In this document: in pieces, positions 45,691 through 57,100 of the stretch
Numbering within the stretch: position 1 is the first letter of the stretch
Layout of the letters: the number at the start of each line of letters is the position of its first letter
Source of the DNA: Cannabis sativa
Lineage: Eukaryota; Streptophyta; Magnoliopsida; Rosales; Cannabaceae
Assembly (NCBI RefSeq): GCF_029168945.1
Contig: NC_083602.1
Coordinates: forward strand, 46,189,442 to 46,253,441
Length of the DNA: 64,000 nucleotides
Direction: 5' to 3'
Notes under the pieces: model-generated
What the model was told of the DNA's origin: nothing
The model's database searches: none
The model's input: the letters and a program-made list of their open reading frames with translations, nothing else
Translations under genes and position numbers: made by a program

Positions 45691-47860
45691 CATCTTCATC
45701 ATTAAATGTTATGGTGGGCTCTCGTGCCTGTGGGATCTTCGACTTCCTTTCTTCTACGGCCAGGACTACTTATTCTTGCTCGTGTTGTACTATTCGGGCA
45801 TACCTCTCCCAGGATTTTCCTGAATCTCCAGCTATGTGTGGACCTCCAATAATGACTTGCAAATGTCCATCTACTGGTGGTGGTCGCAAGTCTTGGCTGT
45901 TATCACCCCTCTGATTCTGACCGGCCTTGACATACTTTTCCACGTGCGAATTATTTTTCCTTATTAGGAATTTGATCTCTCGATTCAGATTGTTGCATTC
46001 ATTGGTGTCATGGCCATAATCCCCATGAAAACGACAAAACATGGTCATGTCTCTCTTGTTGACATCTTTTTTCATGGGTGTGGGCTTCTTGTAAAGGGCT
46101 AATGACTGAGTAGCCATGTACACACTTTCTATATCTTTCGTTAGGACGGTAAATGCAGTATACTTGGCAAGATTCTCCCGGGGAGCTTGTTCGGTCTTGC
46201 CAGTGAACTTCCCTTTTTTCCCATTCCCTTGCCTATTATTGTTGTTGGACCGTTTACCACTCGAGCTTGAATTGCTTGGGTAATAGGGGAGCTGGACGGA
46301 TGTCCCATTAGAAGGAGCTTTTGACTGGCTAGGTTTTTATTCACCCTCTTATCGTCGAATGGCTTCTTCAAGCTTAATAAAACCTTTTGTGCGGTCAAGA
46401 AACTCACTCATCGAGTTTACCGGTCCGTTTTTCCTTATGTCCTTCCAAAGTTTGCCAAGGACTTCAATGCCCCCCAGTATCGGGGACAACTTTCTATCCT
46501 CGGTTACCCGTGCAACCTTAGTCGCCTCTGTCATGAATCTGCTGATGCAGGCTCAGAGAGGCTCCCTGGTCTTTGCTTTACTTCGACCTGATCTCCTTGG
46601 TGCAACGGAAGTTGGCGAGAGGAGGAGAATTGTGCATGGAACTGCGAGGAGAAAGCCTTCCATGAGTTGAACTTTCTGGGTGCAAACTTGAAATACCATT
46701 GTTGGGCGGCTTCTAAAAGGGTGGCAGGAAAAACCCTGCAACATACATCTCCTCGTACTCATTGCAGGTCCATTTGCATCTCGAAATACTTGAGGTGGGA
46801 TAAGGGATCTTCCTTCCCAGTATAAATCTTCCAGGTTGGCATCTTAAACTTGTGGGGCGATTCCAGGATATTAATCTCCGGGGAGAAAGGGGTTCCACCT
46901 GCTCGGTCCAACTCAAGATCGTTGTTCCTCTGACCGGCTAGGCCTTGGAACATATATTTTAGTTCGTCCAACTGTGCCTGCATGGGTGGACTAACCTGTT
47001 CAGCCTCTTGGCCGACCTAAGTCACATCAGCATCTCTTTGAGCTGGATTTTGAGCGCGGGTCAAGTTGGTAGTCCAATTCTCTCCTCCTATTCAGATGGT
47101 TTCTGAGATCATGAGTTGTCCCCCATCTATCAAATATAGAACACATGGCTGCCTCAATGACTGATTGGTTTGGCCAATTTGCTGACTGGCACCATTAACT
47201 TGGTTGGAATTATTGGGTATGACTTCTCCTGATGAATTATTAGACAAGGTCTGCCCACCTACCACTTGGCCCACAGGTGGAACCTGCTACGGGGAATTGG
47301 ACGGCTGACCATTTATAGTTTGAGAGGCATTCATCGCTGAATCTTCGTCGGTCTCGCCTAAGGAGATGACGGTTACAGGCTGTTGTCCACTAGTCTAATA
47401 GGCTTTTTGTATCAACATAGTGGTCTGCTAACTACGGTCGTCAATGACTACTTGCTAAGCCCTGAACGTTTCCATATCCTTGTCCCTCCATTCGACGAAC
47501 ATGCGTCTCTGCTCTTCAAACGCAAGATTTATCGCGGCGTGGAGTGCCTTCTGATCATGATATAGGTTGTTGGTATGACCCTGCATGATTCCAAGAGCAG
47601 TGCGGAGGTTCTGGATTTCAGTGTCATCTCCAATGGTTGTTTGAACATTGGTAGTGGGCGAAACGGCTGTGTTATGAAAACCCTGGTTGCACCCCAGGCA
47701 CGATTTCAACCACAGGAGTCGTCACACCGCGACCTACACTTAATGGATGTTCAAGACTCGTTGTTGGCGGAACCCTCGTGTTCCCAGGGTTACACAGTGC
47801 AGTATTCACCGCCTGTGGCTTTGTCGAGTCAACCACGCCTCTGTGAGTCTGTACCACAAT
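45691..47860 (-). pseudogene. gag: Tat D gag, fragmented
   Basis: Gag is readable in pieces on the minus strand. The N-terminal region is 47857-47455 (a helical stretch AINLAFEEQRRMFVEWRDKD). The gag domain is at 46983-46540 (HKFKMPTWKIYTGKEDPLSH, corresponding to FKMPEMAAYTGNSD in Tat B). A zinc-knuckle-like C-R-F-H-G-D-Y-G-H-D-T-N-E-C is at about 46045-46000. Several frame changes and stops separate the pieces. Confidence 0.8.
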
Positions 47861-47906
47861 TGTATTTGCAATTAGATTTGAGATAAAGAGCGATCCTTGA
47901 GTTCAA

Positions 47907-47924
47907 CTCTCAATGAAAGCACCA
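47907..47924 (-). other. Primer binding site of Tat D
   Basis: On the minus strand tggtgctttcattgagag lies three bases inside the 5' LTR end. Tat B has a close match in the same place. The tRNA is not identified. Confidence 0.65.
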
Positions 47925-47927
47925 AAA

Positions 47928-48214
47928 TGTTGACCTCACTTTTAGCCAACGATAATGAGTCTAATTTGTAAGCGACAAGTAGTATAATACGAGTGTAATA
48001 TAATAAAGCAAATAAAGACAAAGGAATTTTATAGAGGTTCAACCCAGAGCAGTTCGGTAATAGCCTAATCATCGTAGCTTGTATTGACTTAAGAATAAGG
48101 AGAATGGTTCCTTTTCTTAGAGCTCTTACAATAGTATCTCTGAATATGAATTCTTAGACAAGTTTTTCCACCCATTGCCCAGTGAGTATGAATAACTATT
48201 TAAAGGGCTATAAC
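47928..48214 (-). repeat. Tat D 5' LTR, truncated
   Basis: The 3' part of the LTR (+ strand TGTTGACCTCACTTTTAGCC...) matches 31878-32160. The similarity stops at about 48214, inside the TATA region (actatttaaagggctataac), so U3 is missing and the element has lost its promoter. Confidence 0.85.
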
Positions 48215-48969
48215 CTCCTATTTTGACCCGAGCCACTGGTTGCAATGGATGCCTTTCTTTTCGGGTCCATGGCCGAACCACTACCTCCCCTGCTAAAACC
48301 TGATGCAGGAGGGGTAGGAGCCCCGCCAACAACTGGAGTCCCACCAGACTCTGTCATGTATCCTACTGCGCCCTCAACTCGTAGTGCCTTGTCCACCATT
48401 TCAGCATAGGTGGTTCTTTCATCAGTAGTGATCATCAAGTCATGTCTAATATTCGCATTTAACCCATCCAGATATTTTTCTTTCTTACTGAAGTCAGTTG
48501 GCACAATTCCCGAGGCCAACCTCGCTAAATGGTCAAAATGCGTTGTGTACTCGGTAACACTCATATTTTCTTTATGAGTTAAATGAGTGAATTCCTTTCT
48601 CTTAGCACTTCTAACTGCTTCGTTGTAATACTTAGCATTGAAAAGTTTCTGGTACTTTTCCCAGGTCATTGTCGTAACATCGTGAATCATAGACATGATG
48701 TCCCACAAGACCAGTGCATCTTCTTGAAACTGAAAGGTGGCACAGACCACCCTGTCATTACTGGTGACACCCATAAAGTTCAAGATTCTAGTAATCACCG
48801 TTAGCCATTGCTCGGCTTTCATGAGATCCGGACCTCACAGAAAAACTGCAGGTGCTTGCTTGCGGAACCTTTCATACAGGGGCTCCATCTGATTCACTGC
48901 CACCACTGGTTCGGCCTGGACAGCAGGGGCAGGTGCCACTAGAATTTCTGGAGCAGGTATTGCAGGAGC
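48215..48969 (-). pseudogene. gag: Fragment of another Ty3/gypsy gag
   Basis: The minus-strand frame 48822-48217 contains the retrotransposon gag domain: MKAEQWLTVITRILNFMGV, then FQFQEDALVLWD, MTWEKYQKLFNAKYY and KEFTHLTHKENMSVTEYT. Upstream, 48960-48823 encodes an alanine/proline-rich start with a stop just before GPDLMKAEQWL. The style is that of chromovirus-type (Tekay-like) gag, different from the Tat gags here. It is truncated on both sides: by the Tat D LTR at 48214 and by the copia LTR at 48970. Confidence 0.82.
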
Positions 48970-50750
48970 TGTTGGAATTATTTTACCAGGATCTTAGATC
49001 TACTCACAAGTATGTTGATTAACAACCTAAATATGAACTTTTAAAACAATTATAAGTAAACACATATAAAGTATGAGAAATCTTACATTGGGTGCAGCGG
49101 GATAATATGTCTCCTTCCACTCAGATCTCTAACCCTTGTATCCTTTCTGTTGCAGAGTATTATCAAGATCTGAGCCCGAATGTCCTTCTTTGTTGAAGCT
49201 GGATTCTTCACAATCTTCCACACTATGATTGAGGTACTACTTGATGTGTGTGGGCACTACTCTATCACTTGTGTTGTGTGTAGTTTCCTGAAGCCTTTAC
49301 TTTCTATTTATAGAATACCACACATGGTTAGGGTTGAATTACTTGGCATTAAAATAATGAAAAAATTAAATAATAAAACCCATGCATGTGGCTGGCCAAG
49401 GCATTTGGAAAAAGGCCTCACTTTTGCAACTTTCCTGTTTTATCATTTCTGTTTCCCATTTTCTCAAAAACTGCCAATTTTCACATTCAACCATATAAAT
49501 GTCAATTCTAACTATTTAATAACTATAATTAATTATTAAATAATATTGTCATTTATTATATTTATTAATTAGACTAATCAAAGTCTCTTAATTAATAAAT
49601 ATACCCTATAAACTCTTTCTTTACAGTTTCACCCTTAATAAGTGATAAATTCACAAATAGACATAGTCTAACTTGAGAATTATAATTGATTAATTAAAAC
49701 CAATTAAATGAATCTTACAAGAAGTATTATCTCAACTAGTGTGGGGACCATGGGCCTATATATCTGAGCTTCCAATAAGCAGATCAAGAATTTACCTCTT
49801 AAATTCACTGACTTATTAATTCTTCGTTGAATCCACACATAGAACTTAGAATTGTACTCTTAGCTATATAAAACGCTCTATATGTTCCACCATATAGACA
49901 CGCTATTAATTATCCATTGTTATAATCCTAATTTGATCAATGATCCTCTATATAAATGATCTACACTGTAAAGGGATTATATTACCGTAACACCCTACAA
50001 TGTATTTTATCCTTAAAACACTTAACCCCGTATAAATGATATTTCAGCTAAGTGAAATGAGTACTCCACAATTTATTTTTTTTGGTTAAGCTCGAAGGAA
50101 ATCATCCTTTACTTTCTATTCGCTAGATAGAAGCTAAAGATTCCATATTTATGTTAGCGCTCCCACTCAATTGCACTACCGTGTTCCCAAAATGTATGTA
50201 TCACCCTAACCCAAAAGTAGGCTTAACTAACAAATCAAAAAACACGAATAACAATCTTGAGATTGAATCTAATCATATTAGGATTAAGATCATTTGATCT
50301 AGGATCAACTAGGTGATATTGGATTGAATAGATATTACGGTAAGTTTAATAAATCTATGTCAAAGTTGAATATCGGTCAATTCCGATGCATACTCCATGC
50401 ATCCAACCCAAGCTTTACTTTAACCAATGTTCTGGAAAGAACATAGCATTTCTCCGAATGCAAGTAAACTTTGTTGTAGATTGTCATATCAGTAAAACCC
50501 CAGTGTTCTAATAAATCTAGGAATCTTTAATCACATAGTCATGTTTACTTTCCACTGTGCTGACAACACAATAAACATGATCAAGTATGTGAAAAGGGTG
50601 TGGAAGAATTTATAAATTAAATAGACAAAAAATTGATAAGGTGAACCAAAACATACACAAATGAATGAAAAATACTTTTGTTTCTTTATTGATATTGAAT
50701 AATCTGGATTACATTGGAATGGAGTTTTATTTAGGGCATAAAACCCAACA
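48970..50750 (-). repeat. 3' LTR of element F
   Basis: It is 1781 bp, with + strand TGTTGGAATTATTTTACC to AAACCCAACA. A minus-strand TATA box (TATTTATA on +) is at 49305-49312. Confidence 0.92.
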
Positions 50751-50762
50751 AACTCCAACTTG
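50751..50762 (-). other. Polypurine tract of element F
   Basis: On the minus strand gcaagttggagtt abuts the LTR; the non-autonomous relatives have gcaagtgggagtt. Confidence 0.8.
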
Positions 50763-50782
50763 CACTAATATAAAACTAATCA

Positions 50783-52391
50783 TTACATATCAATTAATCC
50801 TAAATTCTGACGGTGCTTTTCAAATGCAGTCACTGCCAACACTTTGGTGAATGGATCAGCTAAGTTGTCTTCTGTGTCCACTTTTTCCACCAGTACATCC
50901 CCTCTTGCCACATATTCTCTGATGATATGATATTTCCTTTCTATATGTTTGCTTCTCTTGTGGCTTCGAGGCTCCTTACTATTGTCTATTGCTCCAGTGT
51001 TATCACACAGTAAAACTAGAGGCCTTTCCACTCCAGGCACGACACCAAGACTGGTGAAGAACTTTCTCAGTCAGACAACCTCTTTGGCAGCTTCTGCTGC
51101 AGCTATGTATTTTGCCTCCATAGTAGAATCTAAAATCGCGGTTTGTTTAGAACTTCGCCAAACCACTGCTCCACCCCCAAGAGTAAACACCATCCCAGAT
51201 GTAGATTTCCTGTCATCAAGACATGCCTGGAAATCTGAGTCGGTATAGCCTATGGGATTTAAAGCACCACCCTTGTAGACTAACACGTAATCTCTTGTAC
51301 TCTTCAAGTATTTCAAAATATACTTAACAACATTCCAATGTTCCTGACGTGGATTTGTCTGATACCTGCTCACGATTCCAACTGCATAGCAGATGTCAGG
51401 TCTAGTGCATAACATTGCATACATTAGACTTCCAACTGGAGAAGCATAAGGTACTTTTGCCATGTCCTCTATCTCTTGAGGATCAGTAGGACACTGTTCC
51501 TTAGATAGACGGATACAATATCTAGAAGGCATAGTCGCCCCTTTGGTGTTGGTCATGGAGAATCTCTCTAAAACTTTGTCAATGTAAGTTTTTTGAGAGA
51601 GAGCAAGGGATCTGTTCTTCAAGTTTCTAATAATTTGAATACTGAGAACATAGGCAGCCTCACCCAAACCTTTCATTTTGAATTGAGTGTCTAGCCATTC
51701 CTTGATGTGAGTAATTTTCTTGATATTGTTGCCAATGATCAAAATGTCGTCAACATAAAGGACCAGGAATGCTACTACTTGGTCTTCCTTGAGTTGGTAA
51801 ACACAAGGTTCATCTTCATTCTGAAGAAAGCTGTAGGTTTTGATAATTTCATCAAACCTTTTGTTCCACGAGCGAGAAGCTTGCTTAAGTCCATAAATAG
51901 ACCTATTTAACTTGCAAACTTTCTTTTCCTGTCCTGGAAGAACATAGCCTTATGGTTGCTCCATATATATGGTTTCTTCAAGAACCCCATTAAGGAAGGC
52001 TGTCTTGACATCCATTTGCCAGATTTCATAGTCGAAAGCGGCTGCGATGGAGAGATGAATTGATGGATTTGAGCATGGCGACAGGACTAAAAGTTTCCTC
52101 ATAGTCCACACCTTCTCTTTGGGTATAACCCTTTGTGACAAGTCTAGCTTTAAAAGTTTTGACTTCGCCTCCAGCGCCTCTTTTCTTCTTGTAGACCCAC
52201 TTACATCCGATTGGACGATAGTCATCGGGTGCGTCTACATATTCCCAGACGTTGTTCTTTTTCATGTAATCCATTTCTGAATCCATGCCGGCTGACCATC
52301 GCTTCCGTTGCGGCCTTGCCATTTCCTGTTTATAGGTTAACGGGTCGTCATCAATACCGTCACCAACGACCATATTGATTTCACCATCCAA
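50783..52391 (-). pseudogene. pol: Element F reverse transcriptase and RNase H
   Basis: Read on the minus strand from 52391: YKQEMARPQRKRWSAGMDSEM, then WVYKKKRGAGGEV and VDYEETFSPVA, a frameshift near 52060, then WQMDVKTAFLNGVLEETIYM. A TAA falls just after MEQP (about 51950). Next come SIYGLKQASRSWNKRF, the intact catalytic YVDDILIIGN (about 51755-51735), and an open run from 51742 to 51071 covering the thumb and RNase H (YTDSDFQACLDDRKSTSG, STMEAKYIA). A stop follows KEVV (51071), then LLCDNTGAI and KHIERKYHIIREYV to the end at 50783. Three lesions in a well-preserved gene imply a fairly young element. Confidence 0.92.
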
Positions 52392-52976
52392 GCCATAACG
52401 AGCGGTTTTGTAGAAACCGTCCCACTACGACGAGGAGCGATGATCTTCTGAACAGGAACTTTGGTAGTAGTTTTCTCAGTTGCTTCGACTGAGGGAGTGG
52501 GATTATCCTCTTCTTGAGTGGAAGAGGACGGAACATTGGAAGGAGTTATATCTGAAAGCATTTCCTCTAATACAACTTTACTTTTCAGTTTGCTGTCTTT
52601 AATATAGTTATCTTCAAGAAAAGTAGGATTTGTAGAAACAAACACTTTGTTATCCTTGTAACTATAAAACAGTCCTTCCCTAGTCTCTTTAGAATTTCCG
52701 ACAAACATGCAAACTTTAGTTCGCGATTCAAGTTTGCCTTCTTTCTTTCTCAAGACATGAGCAGGGCACCCCCAAATTCTATAATGGCGTAAACTAGGTG
52801 TACGAACATTCCATAGTTCGACGAGTGTCTTAGGGACTGCTTTAGATGGAACAACATTTAAAATGTCCTTTTCCATCTGAATAGCATATCCCCAGAAGGA
52901 CGTGGACAGCATAGACCTAACCATTTCCAAAAGAGTGCGATTTCTTCTTTCTGCAACTCAATTTTGCTGTGGAGTG
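52392..52976 (-). pseudogene. pol: Element F integrase, C-terminal part
   Basis: The minus-strand frame starts at the GAGTG duplication. VAERRNRTLLEMVRSML holds the catalytic glutamate, preceded by a TGA at a glycine position. It continues ILNVVPSKAVPKTL, YRIWGCPAHVL and VCMFVGNSKETREGLF, then the serine/threonine-rich linker to RT. Element G separates it from the N-terminal part at 62659. Confidence 0.88.
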
Positions 52977-54634
52977 TGTTGGAAATTATTTTACCAGGAT
53001 CTTAGATCTACTCACAAGTATGTTGATTAACACCCTAAATATGAACTTTCTAAAATGATGAAATAAACACATATAAAGTTTAGGAAACCTTACATTGGGT
53101 GCGGCGGAACATAATGACTCCTTCCGTTCAGATATCTAGCCCTTGATTCCTTTCTGTAGCAGAGCATTATCAATATCTGAACCTGGATCTCTTTCTCTGA
53201 ATCTTTGATGCTGAAACTCCTTCTTGCTGAAAGTCTTTCTTCACGATCTTCCTCACTATGATTGAGGTATCACTTGCTGTGTGTGGGCACTATTCTCACA
53301 CTAAGAATTTCAAAATATTGAAGAAGAAAAGAAGAGGGAAGTGGCGGCTAAAGATAGGGAGAGAGAGAGGGGCTCAATTTTTCTGAATCAGAAGTGTGAA
53401 ATTTAAGTGTAAATTTCCTGAAGCCTTCACTATCTATTTATAGCATTCCACTAGGGTTAGGTTTGAATTATTTGGCATTAAAATAATGAAAATATCAGTT
53501 TAAATTTCCTACAAAAGTGGCCGGCCCTACTTAGTGAAAATTTCACAAATAGACATAGTCTAATTTGAGAATTACAATTGATTAATCAAAACCAATTATA
53601 TGAGTCTTACAAGCAATATTATCTCAACTAGTGCAGGGACCATGGGTCTATATAACCGAGCTTCCAATAAGAAGATCAAGAATTTATCACTAAAATTCAC
53701 TAACTTATTAATTCTTCGTTGAATCCACGCATAGAACTTAGAATTCGCACTCTCAGTATATAGAATGCTCTATATGTTCCACCATATAGACGCATCATTA
53801 GTTATCCATTGTTATAATCCTAATGTGATCAATGATCCTCTATATGAATGATCTACACTGTAAAGGGATTAGATTACTGTAACACCCTACTATGTATTTT
53901 ATCCTTAAAACACTTGACCCCGTATAAATGATATTTCAGCTTATGTGAAATGAGATCTCCACCATTTATTTTCGTTTGGTCAAGCTCGAAGGAGATCATC
54001 CTTTACTTACTATTCGCCAGATAGAAGCTATAGATTCCATGTTTATGATAGCGCTCCCACTCAATTGCACTACCGTGTTCCCAAAATGTACGTATCACCC
54101 TGACCCAAAAGTAGGCTTAACTAACAAATCAAAGAACACGAATAGCCTTTCAAGATTGAGCCTAATCATAACAGGATTAAGATCATTTGATCTAGGATCA
54201 ACTAGGAGATATTGACTTGAATAGATATTACGGTAAGTTTAATAAATCTAAGTCAAAGTTCAATATCGGTCCCTTCCGATGCATACTCCATGCATCCAAC
54301 CTGAGCTTTACTTTAACCAATGCTCTGGAAAGAACATAGCACTTCTCCAAATGCAAGTAAACTCTGTTGTAGATTATCATATCAGTAAAACCCTATGTCT
54401 GATAAATCTAGGAAACTTTATTCACATAATCATGTTTACTTTCCAATGTGTTGACAGCACAATAAACAGGATCAAGTATGTGAAAAGGGTTTTAGACGAA
54501 TTCATACATTATGTACATATAATCATGAAATAAATCATGTGAACCATGCAACATTAAATGTTATTTCTGATCTATATTAATAAGTAAATCTGATTATATT
54601 GAAATGAGTTTTATTCAGGGCATAAAACCCAACA
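52977..54634 (-). repeat. 3' LTR of element G
   Basis: The + strand reads TGTTGGAAATTATTTT to AAACCCAACA. Compared with F and the solo LTRs it lacks about 230 bases of A+T-rich U3 at about 53527 (ggccggccct|acttagtg). TATTTATA is at 53435-53442. Confidence 0.93.
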
Positions 54635-54647
54635 AACTCCCACTTGC
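54635..54647 (-). other. Polypurine tract of element G
   Basis: On the minus strand gcaagtgggagtt is placed directly before the 3' LTR. Confidence 0.85.
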
Positions 54648-57100
54648 ACTAATATAAAACAAAAAGTGTGTTTCAAATAATCTCAACACCTCGATATGCA
54701 AATCAAGTGTAGTAGTAGTAAACTCCTCGTAATAGGATCTGAAAGGTTGAATTAACCACAACCTTTTCTCCACCATTACTCTACCTTAATCACAAAATCA
54801 TTGATAATGTGAAATTCCTCTCTATATGTCTACTCTCTTGGGATACTGGATTCTATACATACCTTTGGCAACTACTTCTTGGTTATTCAGGAAGTAACAC
54901 TAGTAGTTAAGGCAATTTGGAATGGTGCCAAAGATGTATAGAACTTTCCTTAGACTGAATAAGTACCTTTCCTGCAACTTTAACATTCAGTCCCTTTCTG
55001 GTAGACCTAGAGACTTCAGATAGGTTTTTACACTTCTCCAAAATCACTATTCCACCCCCAGAGTAATCACCATCTTATCAGAAAGATTTTCTAGCACAAA
55101 GGCAAATCTCGAAATCTGATATGGTGTAGTCTAAGAGTTTTAAACACACCCTTATCGACTAACACATAGTTCATCTTCTTAATCTTAAGATTTACTTGAT
55201 TGTCTTCCAATGTTCTTCTCCTGGATTAATCTGATACCTACTCATTACTCCCACTCAACATCAGGTGTCTGGTCTAAGGCATACAAAAGCATATCTAAGA
55301 CCTCTCACTGTTGATTTAAGAAATTCTTTCATGGCTTTATCTTTTCTGGAATAGTTGAGACTTTTCCTTAGATAAATTAAAATCTATGCCTAAGAAGTTG
55401 TGAAGCTTCTATAGATTTCCATTAGAAAGAAAATGTTTCAGTATCTTACTAAAGTAAGTTGCTTGCATTAGAGTAAGTAATTACCAGGTATACCATAAGC
55501 CATAGGTTTAGATAAACTCAAACCTATAATACTAGGAACAGGAAGTTTTGTTAAGTCCATTGAATAGACTTATAAACGAAAATTTCCTTTTATGTCCTTG
55601 TATTAGAAAACTTTAGGTTATTCCATGTGAATGGATTAAACCATAGTTCTATTGGCTTTCTTCTTAGTTTCTTATCTTGACAATCCATTACTTGTTTAAA
55701 CTCACAATGGATATTAATCACTAGTGTCTCCCAAGAAGGTGAGTTCCTAGAAACTCTCTCACTACGACAAGGTACCGTGAATTATGTCTAAGAAAACTAA
55801 ATGGTATTGATCTCTTCGGTTGTGACAAGACAAAAGAGGCAGTGGGATCATCATATGTAAAATAAGATGATAGAACACTTTTGGAATCAAGAAAAAAATA
55901 TCTCCTTTATTTGCTACTTTATTTTCAGACTTAGTCATTTTCTTAGAAAAGTAGTATTTGTTTAAACAAACACTTTCTTATCTTAATGACTATGGGATGG
56001 TCCACCCCTAATCACTTAGAATAGCTGACAAACCATGGTTAACAGTTCTAGCTTTTCTTAAGATTTTGATTAGGTCATCCATGAATCTAGTAATGATTTA
56101 CATTAAGTACCCAACCATTACATCATTCTGAAATTGTATTACCAAAGAAGGATTTAGGCAACGACTAGTAACTAATCATCAATATGCAACTCGAAATTTC
56201 TAGGGAGGTAAGTTTGGATATAATTCAAAAATCAATTTAATGATCTTTGAACTGGATATCTACTAACTATTTCTCCACCCCTATCAGTTCGCAAGATCTT
56301 TAACCACTTACCTTAATGGTATTAACCATTGCTAGAAATTAATGAAATTTTTAAACATTTCAAATTTCTTTGCATAAGGTACAATCTAGAGTTACGTTTT
56401 AAGAATACAACGAAAAACTCATATCCACCCTTAAATGTACATCCATCTGCGAATGAGATGAACTACTTTCAGTGGATATAGGCATATTAACTCTTTGCAG
56501 AGATAGATCTTGTCAAATCCACTATGAACAAGATACAAATGCCATAGATTAATAAAAATGTGGTTGCGTCGTTTTGATGACTTAGGTTTAGTTACGTCAA
56601 AGAGTTCTTAGAATAGTGCAAGTTGATTCTGGTCACAGAATGCTAAACCATATTCCATACAGTTTGAATCCATTAATAGAAGATGGATATTAAACACTTG
56701 AGAAAGTGTAACTGTATTGTGGAATTAGAAATATAAGAAAATTTCTTTTTGGAATCTAAAATTAAAGTCAAAGACTTAAATTTATACCAAATTTAATGAG
56801 TAATTCTATCTTGGACCACCACTACTAATTTAACTCTAAGTCAGATTTGCCCATACAAGTAGGAGATTTCTAAGATTGAGGATTTATATCAATTGGGAAT
56901 AGAATTTCGGGATTATAATCATATCCGTCATTTAATTTCTTAAGAGAAAATATATAATGACATGAAATCATTTATAGACCATTCATCCAATGATATGTTA
57001 TTGAGCTAATTCGAAATGAATAAGCTAAGAGGAATTAGGATAATTTCGTTTATAAATAAGAATCCAACGATGCTTTGATTAGCGAAAGACAAAGTAATCT
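54648..57100 (-). pseudogene. Vestigial, non-coding copia pol in element G
   Basis: The nucleotide sequence follows element F pol in order but with many small changes. 54980-55270 parallels F RNase H/RT at 51080-51390 (caccccca.agtaa.caccat; ccaatgttc; tgatacctactca). 56240-56560 parallels F integrase at 62690-63130 (ctccacccctat.agttcgcaagatcttta; aaatgccatagat). No frame longer than a few dozen codons survives, and more of RT is missing than present. The same vestige occurs at 28658-30188, so it was inherited by several copies. Confidence 0.72.

Larger units (their letters stand above)
31878..48214 (-). mobile_element. Tat D: Ty3/gypsy Tat-lineage element, decayed, with nested LTRs
   Basis: On the minus strand the order is truncated 5' LTR (48214-47928), primer site, gag, protease, RT-RNase H, archaeal RNase H, integrase, repeat spacer, antisense gene (on the + strand), polypurine tract and 3' LTR. 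Two solo LTRs lie within it. The same lineage features as Tat B are present, but the coding parts have more stops and a catalytic RT change. The bases CACCT (31873-31877) should be its target duplication; the right-hand copy cannot be checked because the 5' LTR is truncated. Confidence 0.88.

Noticed and set aside
53976..54533. Frames repeated at 53976-54533 and 61995-62552
   Set aside because: They are LTR sequence of element G present twice; no codon-level conservation beyond overall LTR identity.
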